A stretch of DNA of 64,000 nucleotides. Origin: Gavia stellata (Eukaryota; Chordata; Aves; Gaviiformes; Gaviidae). The stretch covers positions 26,229,965 through 26,293,964 of the forward strand of contig NC_082602.1 of assembly GCF_030936135.1 (NCBI RefSeq), written 5' to 3'. The notes under the pieces are model-generated. The model had not been told where the DNA came from, made no database searches, and was given only the letters and a program-made list of their open reading frames with translations. Positions 22,720-32,871 of this stretch are shown in pieces (position 1 is the stretch's first letter; each line of letters opens with the position of its first letter). Both the position numbers and the translations under genes were made by a program.

Positions 22720-24620
22720 CCGGCCACGGGTGGGGGACGGGGACCCACCGCCTCGGGGCTAGCGCCGCTGCCAGTCGTGGGGAGGCGAGGAAAGGCACGG
22801 GAAGGCAGAAGAGCCCCACCCGGGAAGGCACCGAAACACACGGCACGGCCCCATTTCCACGCCCGCCCTTCCCCGCGAGAAGCGGGCTCTGCTCCCCGCC
22901 CCCCGGGCCGAGCATCCCTCCCCCACGCGTAACCCACCCCCAGCATAACACCCCGGGCCAGGGTTGTCCCCGCACTCACGGCTTCCCGCACTTCTCACGC
23001 CGTACCCGCGCCGCCGCCGCCCCCCCGCTCCCGCCCAGCGCGCTGACGTCCGGGCTCGTCACGGGGGGCGGCCCCGCGGCGGGTGGGGGGGGGAGCCGGG
23101 CGCCGCCGCGCGGGGGGCGGCGGGGGCCACGCGGGACCGGGCCGGCTGCGGGGGGGTCGGTACGTGCCAAGCCTCACGCGGCGTCTGCCCCCCCCCCCCC
23201 CGGGTTGCGCGCGTGGGTGCGCGCGCGGATGCGCGGGAGTACTCGTGCGTGGGCGCGCGTGCTCACGTGGGTGTGCCCGTGTGTGCTCACGTGGGTGTGC
23301 GCGTGTGCGCTCACGTGCATGTCTGTGTCCGTGCGTGTGCGCTCACGTCGGCTTCCGCTCACTCGGGTGCTCGTGTGTGTGTTTTCACGTGGGTGTTCAC
23401 GTGCGTGTTTCTGCGGGTGGCCGTGCGCTAAAGGGTGTCCCCGTTCCAGCCGTGTGTATCCGCGGGCTCACGCGGGTGTTGATGTTTGTGCCGCGGGCGC
23501 TTGTAACGGTGTGCTCGCGCGTGTCGCGTTGGTGTTCACGCGTGGCGCGGCAGCTGCGTGCGGGCGCGTGCAGGGCAGCACCTCTGCTGAAGTCTGCGCC
23601 TGCTTGTGCGTAGGGTGGCGCGTGTGGGCACACGCGCGTGCACAGCTGTGCCTGTCTGCGTGAGTGTGAGCAGGGCTGTGTGCACGCGTGTGTCCCGCTG
23701 CGCGTGCGGCGGCGCTCCGTGGGTGTCTGCGGGAGTGTGCACGGGCGGCGCGGCTGAGCTTGCACGCGTGTGCGTGCGCAGGGGTGTAAACACGCATGCC
23801 GTGGGCGTGTGGGTGCATGGGGTGTATGTGTGTGTGGATGCATGTGCGTGTCCCCACACCGGCCGCGCCCCACCAGCCCCTAACCCAGGCGCTCCCCCCC
23901 CGCCCGGTGTCGGGGTGCCCCGGGGGGGCTGCCCCAGGGCGCAGCGCACACCCTGCCCCGGTGAGAGCGGGGGGACCCCCCCGCCCCGGTCCCCGCCCCC
24001 GCCGCCCGCCCGCAGCCCCCCCGCAGCCCCCCCGGCCGCCGCGCATCACCTGAAACCGCCGCGGTGTCGGGTTCGCGCTGGCGGCGCCGGGCCCCGCCGG
24101 GGGGTCACGGCCACCCCGGGGCGGAGGCGATGCCCCCCGGGGAGGGGGACACGGGGGACACCGGCTCGCATCACCGGAGTGAGCGGGGGACACGCACCCC
24201 CCCCCTCCCCTGGCCGTGCCTCAGTTTCCCCTGCGTGCCCCCGGGATGCTCCGCGCTAAGGGAGGGGCTCGGGGGGGGCACCGCATCCCACGCCCCACGC
24301 AGCCTCGCGGGGGGACGCACCCCCCCGAGCCCCACCACGCCGTGCCCGTGGGGGACACACGCACACAGTGCTCCCCCCGCCACCTGCAAGGCCAGCCCTG
24401 GCCGCTCTTGATTGACAGCTCCCGCGCCCGATGGCCGCGCCGGTCCCGCAGGGGCAGCCAATCCCCGCGGGCGGGGGGGCGGGAGGCGGTGCTGCCCCCC
24501 CCGCCCTCTCCATCCCCCCCGCGCTGCCGGGTGTCTCTTTCGCAGGTGGCACCATGGGGACAGGTGAGGAGGGCACGGGGCGGGGGGGGGGGACGGCGGC
24601 AGTGGGGTCTCCAGCGCCCC
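22720..24620. promoter_or_regulatory. Large CpG island, bidirectional promoter of SFXN3 (-) and PDZD7 (+)
   Basis: Nearly 2 kb are extremely CpG-rich. On the minus strand the donor CACGGTGAGTGCG-type site at 22980 marks a likely non-coding SFXN3 first exon. On the plus strand a donor (GACAGGTGAGG) at 24563 could end a non-coding PDZD7 first exon. The middle of the island is replaced by a GT/GC-rich repeat block (23.2-23.85 kb). Exact start sites cannot be read from sequence. Confidence 0.6.
23205..23860. repeat. Alternating purine-pyrimidine GT/GC minisatellite with repeated E-boxes
   Basis: About 650 bp are made largely of GTG, GCG and CAC words. The clearest tandem unit is about 24 bp, beginning GCTCACGTGGGTGTGC, seen at about 23262, 23286 and 23310 and more loosely beyond. 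Exact CACGTG E-boxes lie at 23264, 23288, 23312, 23386 and 23398. The alternating purine-pyrimidine pattern is prone to Z-DNA. Frames run open across it, but the repeated Cys/Val/Arg/His products are a by-product of the repeat. Confidence 0.8.
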
Positions 24621-24779
24621 TTCGGGGAGGGAGAACCGACGGCTGTTGTTGGGGGGGGGGGACAGCGTGGGCGGGGGGGTCGTGGGGGGCTGGCAGGCGG
24701 CGGAGACACCGGCGTGTCCCCCTGGCCGGGGCCATCACTTATTTATTGAGGTCAGGCTGGGGCGAGCGGGGGACGAACC

Positions 24780-24799
24780 GGGGGGGGGGGGGGGGGGGG
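24780..24799 (+). repeat. Poly-G tract of 20 bases
   Basis: An uninterrupted run of about 20 G lies in the PDZD7 5' region. It can form G-quadruplex or slipped structures and is a place where assemblies often err. Similar runs occur at about 46679-46697 and 27857-27868. Confidence 0.85.
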
Positions 24800-25042
24800 C
24801 CGTGGTGGCGTTTCACCCACCTCTGGAAAATCCCCGCGGGAACTGCCCCAGGGGGCAGCGGGCCTGTCCCCTGCCCCACGGCAGCTCCCAGTGGTGTCAA
24901 TCCGGAGGGGCTCCGGGGAGGATGGGGAAGGGTTCTCCCCCCCCCCCGCTGCGGCAGATCCTCCCCAGGGTGGGGCTGGGAGGGTCAGGTCCTGCTCTAC
25001 AGCCTAAACCTGAGGTCCCCACATCCCCTCTCCGGAGCCTTT

Positions 25043-25377
25043 CCGGATTTACACTGCCAGGCAAAGCCCCTTTGCTCCCCCTATTCCGGATTTACGCTGC
25101 CAAGCAAAGCCCCTTTGCACCCCCTGTGCTGGATTTACACTGCCAGGCAAAGCCCCTTTGCACTCCCTATTCCGGATTTACGCTGCTAGGCAAAGCCCCT
25201 TTGCACCCCCTATTCCGGGTTTACGCTGCCAGGCAAAGCCCCTTTGCACCCCCTGTGCTGGATTTACACTGCCAGGCAAAGCCCCTTTGCACCCCCTATT
25301 CCGGATTTACGCTGCTAGGCAAAGCCCCTTTGCACCCCCTATTCCGGGTTTACGCTGCCAGGCAAAGCCCCTTTGAA
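25043..25377 (+). repeat. 43-bp tandem repeat, about 7.8 copies, with palindromic core
   Basis: Copies start at 25043, 25086, 25129, 25172, 25215, 25258, 25301 and 25344, exactly 43 bp apart. Each holds GGCAAAGCCCCTTTGC, an inverted repeat of GCAAAG around CCC; the last copy has a change in the right arm (TTTGAA). Three sequence variants occur in a fixed order. Copies 3-5 and 6-8 form two nearly identical 129-bp blocks, so a higher-order duplication is visible. It lies just upstream of the PDZD7 coding exon, most likely in its first intron. Confidence 0.93.
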
Positions 25378-25528
25378 CCTCAGCATCCTTGTCCCAGGGC
25401 AGGGCAGCCTGTGCCCGCAGCCCCCATGGTGGTACCCAGGAGCCCTGCAGCAGTTTGGTCCCCAGGGCACTATAGAACGGTAAGGGACAGGGCTGGAGAG
25501 GGGGTCACGAAGCTCCTTCTCCCCCCAG

Positions 25529-25743
25529 GCTGTGCCACTGCGCCTGGGATCTGTCCTGCCAGCGCCGAGCACCCACGCCAGCCGGCCCCGGCATCGCGCT
25601 GCTAGGAGGGAGCGGTGCCCGAGCCTGGGCATGTGCTGCTGGACTATGCCATGTCCCCCCCTGGCCGGCGGGCAGCCCCGGCCCCGTGAGGACGCGGCCA
25701 GCCCCGAGCCGGACGCCGGGACGCCAGGGTGCCCAGCACCACC
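25529..25743 (+). other. PDZD7: PDZD7 5' UTR segment with overlapping uORF
   Basis: A strong acceptor (polypyrimidine then CCCCAG) ends at 25528, so the first coding exon probably begins at 25529. The leader contains an upstream ATG at 25631 in another frame. Its reading frame ends at 25780, past the PDZD7 start at 25744. The main start has a near-perfect Kozak context (CACCATGG), while the upstream one is weaker. Confidence 0.5.
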
Positions 25744-28700
25744 ATGGCCCAGGGCTGGGACGCGGCGCTGTCGGGGATGACGGCGGGCAGCCAGTCGCGG
25801 AGCTCCAGCAGTGAGGCCAGCCTGGCTCCCCGCTGCCTCCTCAGCAAGCAGAGCCGTCTGCTCAACGGGGCCACCCGGGGCAGCCGCGCTGCCTCCCCAA
25901 TGGGCCGTGTCATCCTCATCAACACCCCCATCGAAGGTGCGTGGGGTGCCCTCCCAAGCCTCTGCACGGCCAAGGGGGCCCGGACGCCTGGGTTCCCCGG
26001 GTCTGGGGGCAGGGAGAGTTGTCCTGGGACTGGGAACAGCCCCAGCAAGAGAGACACCCCCCCGCGCTGTTGCTCGCACCCAGCCCGGGTGACACGTCCC
26101 GTCCCCCGTCCGCACAGCCAGCAGCAACGAGAGTGACATCATCAACGCCATCACGGTGGAGAAGAGCGTGGACGGCAAGCTGGGCTTCAGCGTCCGCGGC
26201 GGCTCCGAGCACGGGCTGGGCATCTTCGTCAGCAAGGTGGAGGAGGGCAGCGCTGCTGGTAAGTGGGACAGGGCGAGGGACAGCAGTGGGGACAGACACG
26301 TGCCAGCAAGACCCTCTCGGGGAGCTCCTAGTGACACAGTGCCACAGTGACGATGCCACCCTTCATGGTGGCAAGCCACCGTTTGCTCCCTTCCCCCTCT
26401 GGCCATGGGGTTTTCAGGCTTCCCACAGAGAAGGGCAGGGGACAGGATGGGCAGCCCCATGCCAATGGCTCTGAGCTCCATCCCCAAGCCACAGCATGGT
26501 GACAAGCCACCCATGCCTGCCACGGCCTCAGTGCGGTTGCCAGGCACCCCTGCCTCTGTTCCCATGGGGTTCGGCTCAGGTTGGGGACACATTTAGGGAG
26601 GGGATGCCAAACAAGGGCATCAGTGCCAGGTCAGGTGCCCAGCCGAGCTGTGTGCCCCTTGCAGAGCAGGCCGGGCTGTGTGTTGGTGACAAGATCACGG
26701 AGGTGAACAGTGTGAGCCTGGAAAACATCACCATGAGCAGCGCAGTCAAGGTCCTCACTGGCAACAACCGCCTCCGCATGGTGGTCCGGCGGATGGGCCG
26801 CGTGCCGGGCATCAAGTTCTCCAAGGAGAAGACAGCTTGGTGAGCAGGGCGTCCCCCGTGCCAGCATCCCAAAGCCCAGCTCCATGAAACACATGGTGGG
26901 GAGGCTCAGTGGGGGATGCTGGGGGTCAGGGAGGATCCTAGAACTGCGGGACCCCCAGGGTGGGGGGGCATTGGAGGTCTCTGACAAAGGTGGGTAGAGC
27001 CCAGGGTGGGGCACAGGATGGGATAGGAAGGTCTGGCACAGGCAGGGTGGGTGCAAGGCCCATCCTCAACATCCCCTGTCCCCATCACTCTCCTCTGGGT
27101 GACACCAATATCTCCATCCTGCTGGAGGACAAGAGACGGACCTCCGAGCCCCCCTCCTAACACCGTGCCTGTGCCCCAGGGTGGATGTGGTGAACAGGCG
27201 CCTGGTGGTGGAGAAAAGCGGCTCAACGCCATCGGAGAGCGGCTCCGAGGATGGACTGCGGCGCATCGTTCACCTCTACACCACCTCCGACGACTACTGC
27301 CTGGGCTTCAACATCCGCGGTGGCAGGGAGTTTGGCCTCGGCATCTATGTCTCCAAGTACGGTTACCCCAGAGGGCACGCAGCACTCCGATCCCCGCTGC
27401 GCGCACACTGGGTCTCAGTGCACCCTCCCTGACTGAGCCCCCGACCCTCATAAGCCTGTGGGCATCGCCACCGTGGGTGCTGGGGCATGGGGCCACCCAG
27501 GTGGAAGTGTGGGGCAGGAGCAGGGCTCTGACGAGGGCTCAGCCCCATCCTGCCCCCCGCTGCTGCTCTAGGGTGGACCCCGGGGGGCTGGCAGAGCAGA
27601 ATGGCATTCGGGTGGGAGACCAAGTCCTTGCAGCCAACGGAGTCAAGTTCGAAGACATAAGCCATAGCAAGGCAGTGGAGGTGCTCAAGGGGCAGACCCA
27701 CATCATGCTGACCATCAAGGTACCTGCACCTGGCCCTGCGGGACCCCTGGGTGAGGTGAGGGGGGTCGGTGTGTCCCGGCACTGGCGCTGCCCCAGCTCA
27801 GCCCAGCACCCGTGGGGCTGGTGCAGCTGCCAGCTGGTTGGGTTTCAGGCAGGGGTGGGGGGGGGGGGCGGGGGGGATGCATTATTCATGGCTGGCACTG
27901 GATCGGGTTCACCCAGGGTGTCCAGCCCATGTTGACCCCCATGTCCTCTCCCCCTGTGCCTAGGAGACGGGCCGGTTCCCTGCCTACAAGGAGATGGTGG
28001 CCGAGTACTGCTGGCTCAGTCGCTGTAAGGACAGTACCGCCCGGGTACCGGCAGGGCCACCGGGCTGGGGTGCGGAGGGGCTGGGACCCCCATGCAAGGG
28101 GCATCGGACCCTGGTGGGGAGGGAGAAGGTCTTCGTGCCGTGGGGTCCCACGGCCTTGGAGGGGGCATGAAGCTCCCTGTGCCATGGTCAGCATCCCCAT
28201 GGTCCCCATGGCCTCACAGGGTCCCACCTGAAGAGCCCCATGCTGTGGCCAGCAGCCCCGTGGATCCTGTGATCCTGCAGGGTCCCACATGTCCCCATCC
28301 TTGTAGAGGACATGAAGAGCCCTACGCAATGGCCAGCAGCCACCTGGTCCCCACAACCTTATGGGTCTCCACATGCCCCTGTCCTCAGCGTGGAAGCAGA
28401 GCTCCCTGAGGCCCTGTGGTGTGTCGCCCCATGTCCCTGCTGTGCCTTTGCAGTGACCAACGGGCAGCTACAGCAGCTGTCTCAGACCTCGGAGACCAGC
28501 TCCTCCATCTCCTCCTACTCCTCGGGGCCGGCGCCAGGGGCAGTGAACGGGCTGGGGATGGCCACCCCGGGGTCCCCCACCCGCACCGTGGATGTGGCCA
28601 TCTCCACGGAGGATGGGCCACGGCGGGGCTGGGCACGGGAGCATGCGGAGCGGGCCATGCAGACCGAGCCGGCCACCGAGGGACTGCCGGAGACACGGCG

Positions 28701-31700
28701 CACAGTGCGGCCCCCTGAGCTGCTGCGGGACACCGCCATCCGGGGCCAGGGTGCCCGTGAGCCCCCCAGCACCCACTCACGCCGGACCTTCGCCCACTCG
28801 CCCAAGACGGCACTGCTGCTGGCACTGAGCCGGCCCCGGCAGCCCATCACGCGCTCCCAGAGTGACCTCACCGTCGCCGGTAGGCACCAGGGCACGGCCC
28901 CAAGCATGAGACTCACCCTGGCTAAGGTACCCCTCCAACTCTGTACCCCAGCCCCGGGCATCCCATAGCTTGGCCTCTGCCCCACGTTGAGCCTGTCCCT
29001 CTAGCCCCTGCCCCACACAGATACCTGGCCCCCACTCCTGGGCATCCTATAGGTGAGTCCCTGGCCCCCACCCCATATGGACACCTGGCCACCAGCCCTG
29101 AACATCCTATAGCCCTGCATAGCCCCAGTCCTGTCCTCGGGGCTTGCAGGGCACCCCGAAGCCCAGCCCCTGGAGACCCCCTGCACCTCACAGCAGGACT
29201 CTTCCAGTCAGTGCCCCTCAGTAGCCCACTCACCCCACAGGTTCCCAGCCCGGGCCTCTTCCCAGCCTCCAAACACCATTTGAGGTGGCATCCCTGGCCC
29301 CTCCACTCCAGCCCCCTCTCTCTGTCCCCAGAGGAGAAGCGGAAGAAGGAGAAGCCAGAGGTACAAGGGGCACGGGGGGCTCCCCCAGGGCTGCACCGCT
29401 CCAAGACCCTCGTCAACCTCTTCTTCAAGGGGGGCCGTGCCACCAGCCAGAGCTGGGCTCCCCCCAGCCAGGAGCCCCCCGCCTCCGACCACCGGGCACG
29501 CGCCAAGTCCCCAGGGCGCCCTGACGGGGACAGAGGTACTGAGCTGGGGGACAGGGTGGAGAGGGACCCGACCTGGGACCGGTCCCACCTTCTGTGGGCA
29601 CCGCAGCCCTTTTGTGGCATCCCTGGCGTTGGGGGGGCGCATGGGAAAGGGGTCCGTAGGCATGCAATTTTGGCAATGGGCAGCAATGCCGCTGCCCCCC
29701 ACCCCCCAGGCGCTCACCCCTGTCCATCTCCCTTGCAGTAGGCGCTGTACAGAAGTTTGTCATCCGGAGCCTGAAGCGGGGTAACGGGGGTGCCCGTGTG
29801 CCCAGGGGGGGCTGCGGGGCAGGCTCTGCATGTGCCTGGCCTCACGCTGCGTGTGTCTGTCTGACTTTGGTGTGGAGCGAGCTGGTGGGGTGGGGGGCAT
29901 GGGGGTGTTTGTGAGGTGCACGGGGTGGTCCCTGCCCCGCTGGCCATCCCTCCTTGCTGTGCCCCCCCACAGAGAAAAGCCGGCGTGCCAGCATCCTGGG
30001 CCCTGCGGGCATCGCCGCCCTGCAGCCTAATGGCAGCGACCCCGAGTCCCGGCTCCCGCACATCCAGGACAGCGCCGCACGCCTCCTCAGCCCCGACGAG
30101 GTGACGGCCGTGCTCCGCCACTGCTCCCGGGTACGGCGCCGCGGGCAGGGTGCAGGCAGGGCAGCATCGGCAGCTCCTGCATCTTGGGAGGCACTGTGAC
30201 CAGAGCCATGTTCCCACATTGAGCTCTTGGAGGTAAACTGAGGCACGGGGGGGGCACCCATCTGCTGACACCCATTCTGTGCCCACAGTACCTGCATGAG
30301 GGCAGCGTGGAGGATTTGGTGCGGCCGCTGCTGGCCATCCTGGACCGGCCCGAGAAGGTCCTACTGCTGCGGGATGTGAGGTGGGTGGTGCCAGAGGGTA
30401 CTCAGGGGTACCTCAATACTACCCAGCTGGGTGGGACAGACCCAGAGCCCCACATGCGCTCTTCGGCCCCGGTCATGCTCCATTCCGGAGGCAGCCACAA
30501 CCTGTCCCCCCACCTTTCCCCTGGCAGGAGTGTGGTGGCCCCCACGGACCTGGGCCGGTTTGACAGCATGGTGATGCCCCTGGAGCTGGAAGCCTTCGAT
30601 GCCCTGAAGAGCCGTTCAGGTAGAACCTGGCCCCTGGGGACCATGTCTGGGGGGACAGCAGGCAGGGGTGGGCACAGACTGGGGGGGTGACGGGTGGCTC
30701 TCCCTGCCTGCAGTGCGCTCGCCTGCCCTCCGCCCGGCCCACCACGACGCCCCCCCCAAGAGACACCTCATCACACCAGTGCCTGGTCAGTGCCACCCCA
30801 TGGGGTCTGTCTGGCCCCCGGGATGCACCATGGTGGTGGGGGCACCAGGAAGGGGTACAGGGTGCAGCGTGGAGGGGGTACAGGGGCAATTTGGGGGAGG
30901 AGAAAGGGAGCTGGGATGCCTGGGTGCAGGGAGTCCCGGGGGAGAGAGGGGGTCTAGTGTCCCTGGGTGCTGGGAGGTCCTGGAGTAGCAGGATCTGTGG
31001 ACCCTGGGTGCCAGGGGATCTTGGGGAGGAGGATCTGGAGGATCTGGAGAGAGCTGGGGTGCCTGGGGGTCCCTGGGTGTCAGAGGTCCTAGGGAGGGGA
31101 GCCAGGGTGCCTGGGCATCCCTGGAGGAGGAAGATCTGGGGCCCTTGGTGCCAAGGGGGTCCCTGGGTGGCAAGGCCCCTAGGGAGAGGGGCTGGGGGGT
31201 CCTGGGGGGATCCCTGAGTGGCGGGAGTCCCCAGGGAGCGGGGCTTTGGGGTCCCAGGGGATCCCTGGGTGGCAGGAGTCCCAGGGAGCAGGGCTGTGGG
31301 GTCCCAGGGGATCCCTGAGCCCCTCTTATTGCAGACTACCGGGGCGGGTTCCTGCTGAAGCCGGCAGGTGCCCCGGAGCCGGAGGAAGCCGGGGGGCTGC
31401 AGGCGAGCCCGTCCCGGCCGCGAGCCTCCCCCAGCCCCCGCCGGCTTCATCCCCGCACCTATACCCCGCTCCCCGACGTGCCAGTGGATGCCTACGCCTG
31501 CGCCAGCCGCGCCCTGCCTGCTGCTGGCCCCCGGCCCCCCAACTGGCTGCTGGCTGAGCCCCCCCTGGGCGAGGGGCGCGGGCGCTCGTGCAGCCCCCGG
31601 TCTACCTGGTGCAAGGAGCCCCCCCGGTCGGTGCCCGACAGAGGGGCTGACGTGCTGGGGAAGCCCCGGCGGGCACAGCACCCCCTTGCACCCCTCTTTG

Positions 31701-32556
31701 GGGGGCCAGGGGGTGAGGCGGGGGCTGCGGCAGCCACCAATGGCCCTGGGGATGCTGGCAGGGAGGAAGAGGAGGAGGAGTACCGGCTGCTCACCGTCAC
31801 CCTCTCCAAGCTGAAGCACTCACTAGGTGGGTGGCACACAGATGGGACCCCAGAGGTGCGGTGGGGATGGGGTGGGGACTCTCCTCCTGGCACCAGCATC
31901 ACTGGGATGGGTGGGACTCCCTTGGCAATGGGCATCCCATTTAGGGAACGGGGCAAAAGCCCGAGCACTGCCCCTACCTACTCCTCCAAAACTAGATGGG
32001 GAGAAGAGGAGCTGCCACTGCCCAGTGCCCTTGTCCCATAGGACCTACCAAAACAGAGCAGGACAGAGGCCCAGGGGAGGGGGGGTACTGTGCGCGGGAG
32101 TGGGTGGGGGTCTCAGCCTACCCGGGTGTGAGGGTCTTGTGGCTCCCTCGCAGGGATCAGCATCTCTGGTGGCATCGAGTCGAGGGCGCAGCCAGTGGTG
32201 AAGATCGAGAAGATCTTCCCCGGGGGAGCCGCCTTCCTCAGCGGTGTCCTCAAGGTACAGGGGGATCTCGGGGGGACGCAGCGCACCCCAGGGGGTGGGC
32301 AGACATCCAGACATCCCCATCCCACAGTGCCACTGGGTGCTGGCAGCCCCCTGGCACCCTAGAAGCAGCTGCACTTCACCCCACTGCCTTCTCTTGCGGG
32401 GGCCAGGCCGGGCAGGAGCTGGTGTCAGTGGACGGGGCGAGCCTGCAGAACGTCACCCACCAGCGGGCTGTGGACATCATCCGCCAGGCCTACCGCAACA
32501 AAGCCAAGGAGCCCATGGAGCTGGTAGTACGGGTGGCTGGAGCTCCCCTGGAGTGA
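25744..32556 (+). CDS. PDZD7: PDZD7, PDZ-domain scaffold of the Usher type 2 (ankle-link) complex
   Basis: PDZD7 organises usherin, ADGRV1 and whirlin at the base of hair-cell stereocilia. Sixteen coding exons fit one frame: 25744-25936, 26118-26258, 26665-26839, 27180-27356, 27572-27719, 27964-28024, 28454-28879, 29332-29535, 29739-29780, 29973-30130, 30289-30380, 30528-30619, 30714-30785, 31335-31826, 32154-32254 and 32407-32556, total 907 residues. PDZ1 is about 77-157 ([19 protein letters not shown]). PDZ2 is about 197-278 ([20 protein letters not shown]). A harmonin-homology domain is about 560-640 ([20 protein letters not shown]). PDZ3 is about 815-900 ([12 protein letters not shown]). 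The start MAQG matches the mammalian protein. The protein stops just after PDZ3 (VRVAGAPLE), without the proline-rich tail of the human form, so it is about 125 residues shorter. Exon 9 is a 42-nt microexon. Confidence 0.95.
28160..28395 (+). repeat. Degenerate tandem repeat in PDZD7 intron 6
   Basis: Two to three diverged copies of a 65-85 bp unit are recognised by a recurring series: a GAAGAGCCC or similar opening, GGCCAGCAGCC, then AGGGTCCCACATG or a variant. It lies fully in an intron. Confidence 0.45.
28925..29125 (+). repeat. Degenerate ~60-bp tandem repeat in PDZD7 intron 7
   Basis: Three loose copies each end in GGGCATCC(C/T)ATAG or GAACATCCTATAG and contain CCTGGCCCCCACCCC or CCTGCCCCACAC. 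The ATCCTATAG ends lie at about 29043-29051 and 29104-29112, some 60 bp apart. No coding role is likely. Confidence 0.45.
30840..31325 (+). repeat. G-rich minisatellite in PDZD7 intron 13
   Basis: About 480 bp are built from CTGGG(T/G)G, GGGTCCC and AGTCCCAGGGAG words. The clearest unit is about 50 bp, beginning GGATCCCTG, at about 31208, 31259 and 31309. It has many GGG runs, so it may form G-quadruplexes in the transcript. Its complement gives a long proline-rich open frame, which I do not regard as a gene. Confidence 0.75.
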
Positions 32557-32810
32557 TACTGCACCCCGCTTCGAGGAGCTGTTCCGTGCTCCAGAGGAGC
32601 CAGATGGCTCATTCTTGCACCGAGCTGTGGCCAGTCTCAGCACAGCCAGAGGACATGAGACCCGGAGCTGCCCCACGGGCATGGAGGAGCTGCCTGCAGC
32701 AGGACCCAAGGCAGGGCAATGCTGACAAGGCAGGAGGGGGGCACGCAGCCCCTGACCCTGCTCCAGACACACGGACGCAGCCCTGAAAAAAACACAGCCA
32801 GGGGCTTGTT

Positions 32811-32816
32811 TTTAAT
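32811..32816 (-). terminator. LZTS2: Possible LZTS2 polyadenylation signal (ATTAAA)
   Basis: On the minus strand ATTAAA, the commonest variant of the poly(A) signal, lies about 0.9 kb beyond the LZTS2 stop. No canonical AATAAA was seen between the stop and this point. If used, the LZTS2 and PDZD7 transcripts overlap tail to tail by tens of bases. Confidence 0.35.
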
Positions 32817-32865
32817 CGGCATTTCCAGGTGGTACACGGGTAAGCCGGGCTCTGGGAACAACTGA

Positions 32866-32871
32866 AATAAA
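32866..32871 (+). terminator. PDZD7: PDZD7 polyadenylation signal AATAAA
   Basis: AATAAA lies 310 nt after the PDZD7 stop codon, in AACTGAAATAAAATAC. It gives a short 3' UTR. The likely LZTS2 3' end lies on the opposite strand in the same place. Confidence 0.65.

Noticed and set aside
22427-22993. Extension of the SFXN3 frame to the right of the ATG at 22421
   Set aside because: A splice acceptor lies 3 nt upstream of the ATG, and the mammalian protein also begins a few residues before the INI(R/Q)EPRWDQ block.
23083-24259. Cys/Arg/Val-rich frames in the GT/GC block
   Set aside because: These are products of GTG/TGC repeats. There is no consistent frame or conserved domain.
25043-25377. Regularly spaced repeat that could suggest a CRISPR-like array
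   Set aside because: The copies are directly adjacent with no unique spacers and lie in an animal genome. It is a minisatellite.
24646-25605. 319-codon frame across the 43-bp repeat
   Set aside because: The unit length is not a multiple of three, so the frame rotates and closes only every 129 bp. It has no start context or family resemblance, and the repeat is better read as DNA structure.
30473-31819. 448-codon proline-rich frame on the minus strand across PDZD7 introns and exon 14
   Set aside because: It is antisense to PDZD7 coding exons and to the intron 13 minisatellite. The repeated GTPATQGSP-like text is only the repeat in translation.
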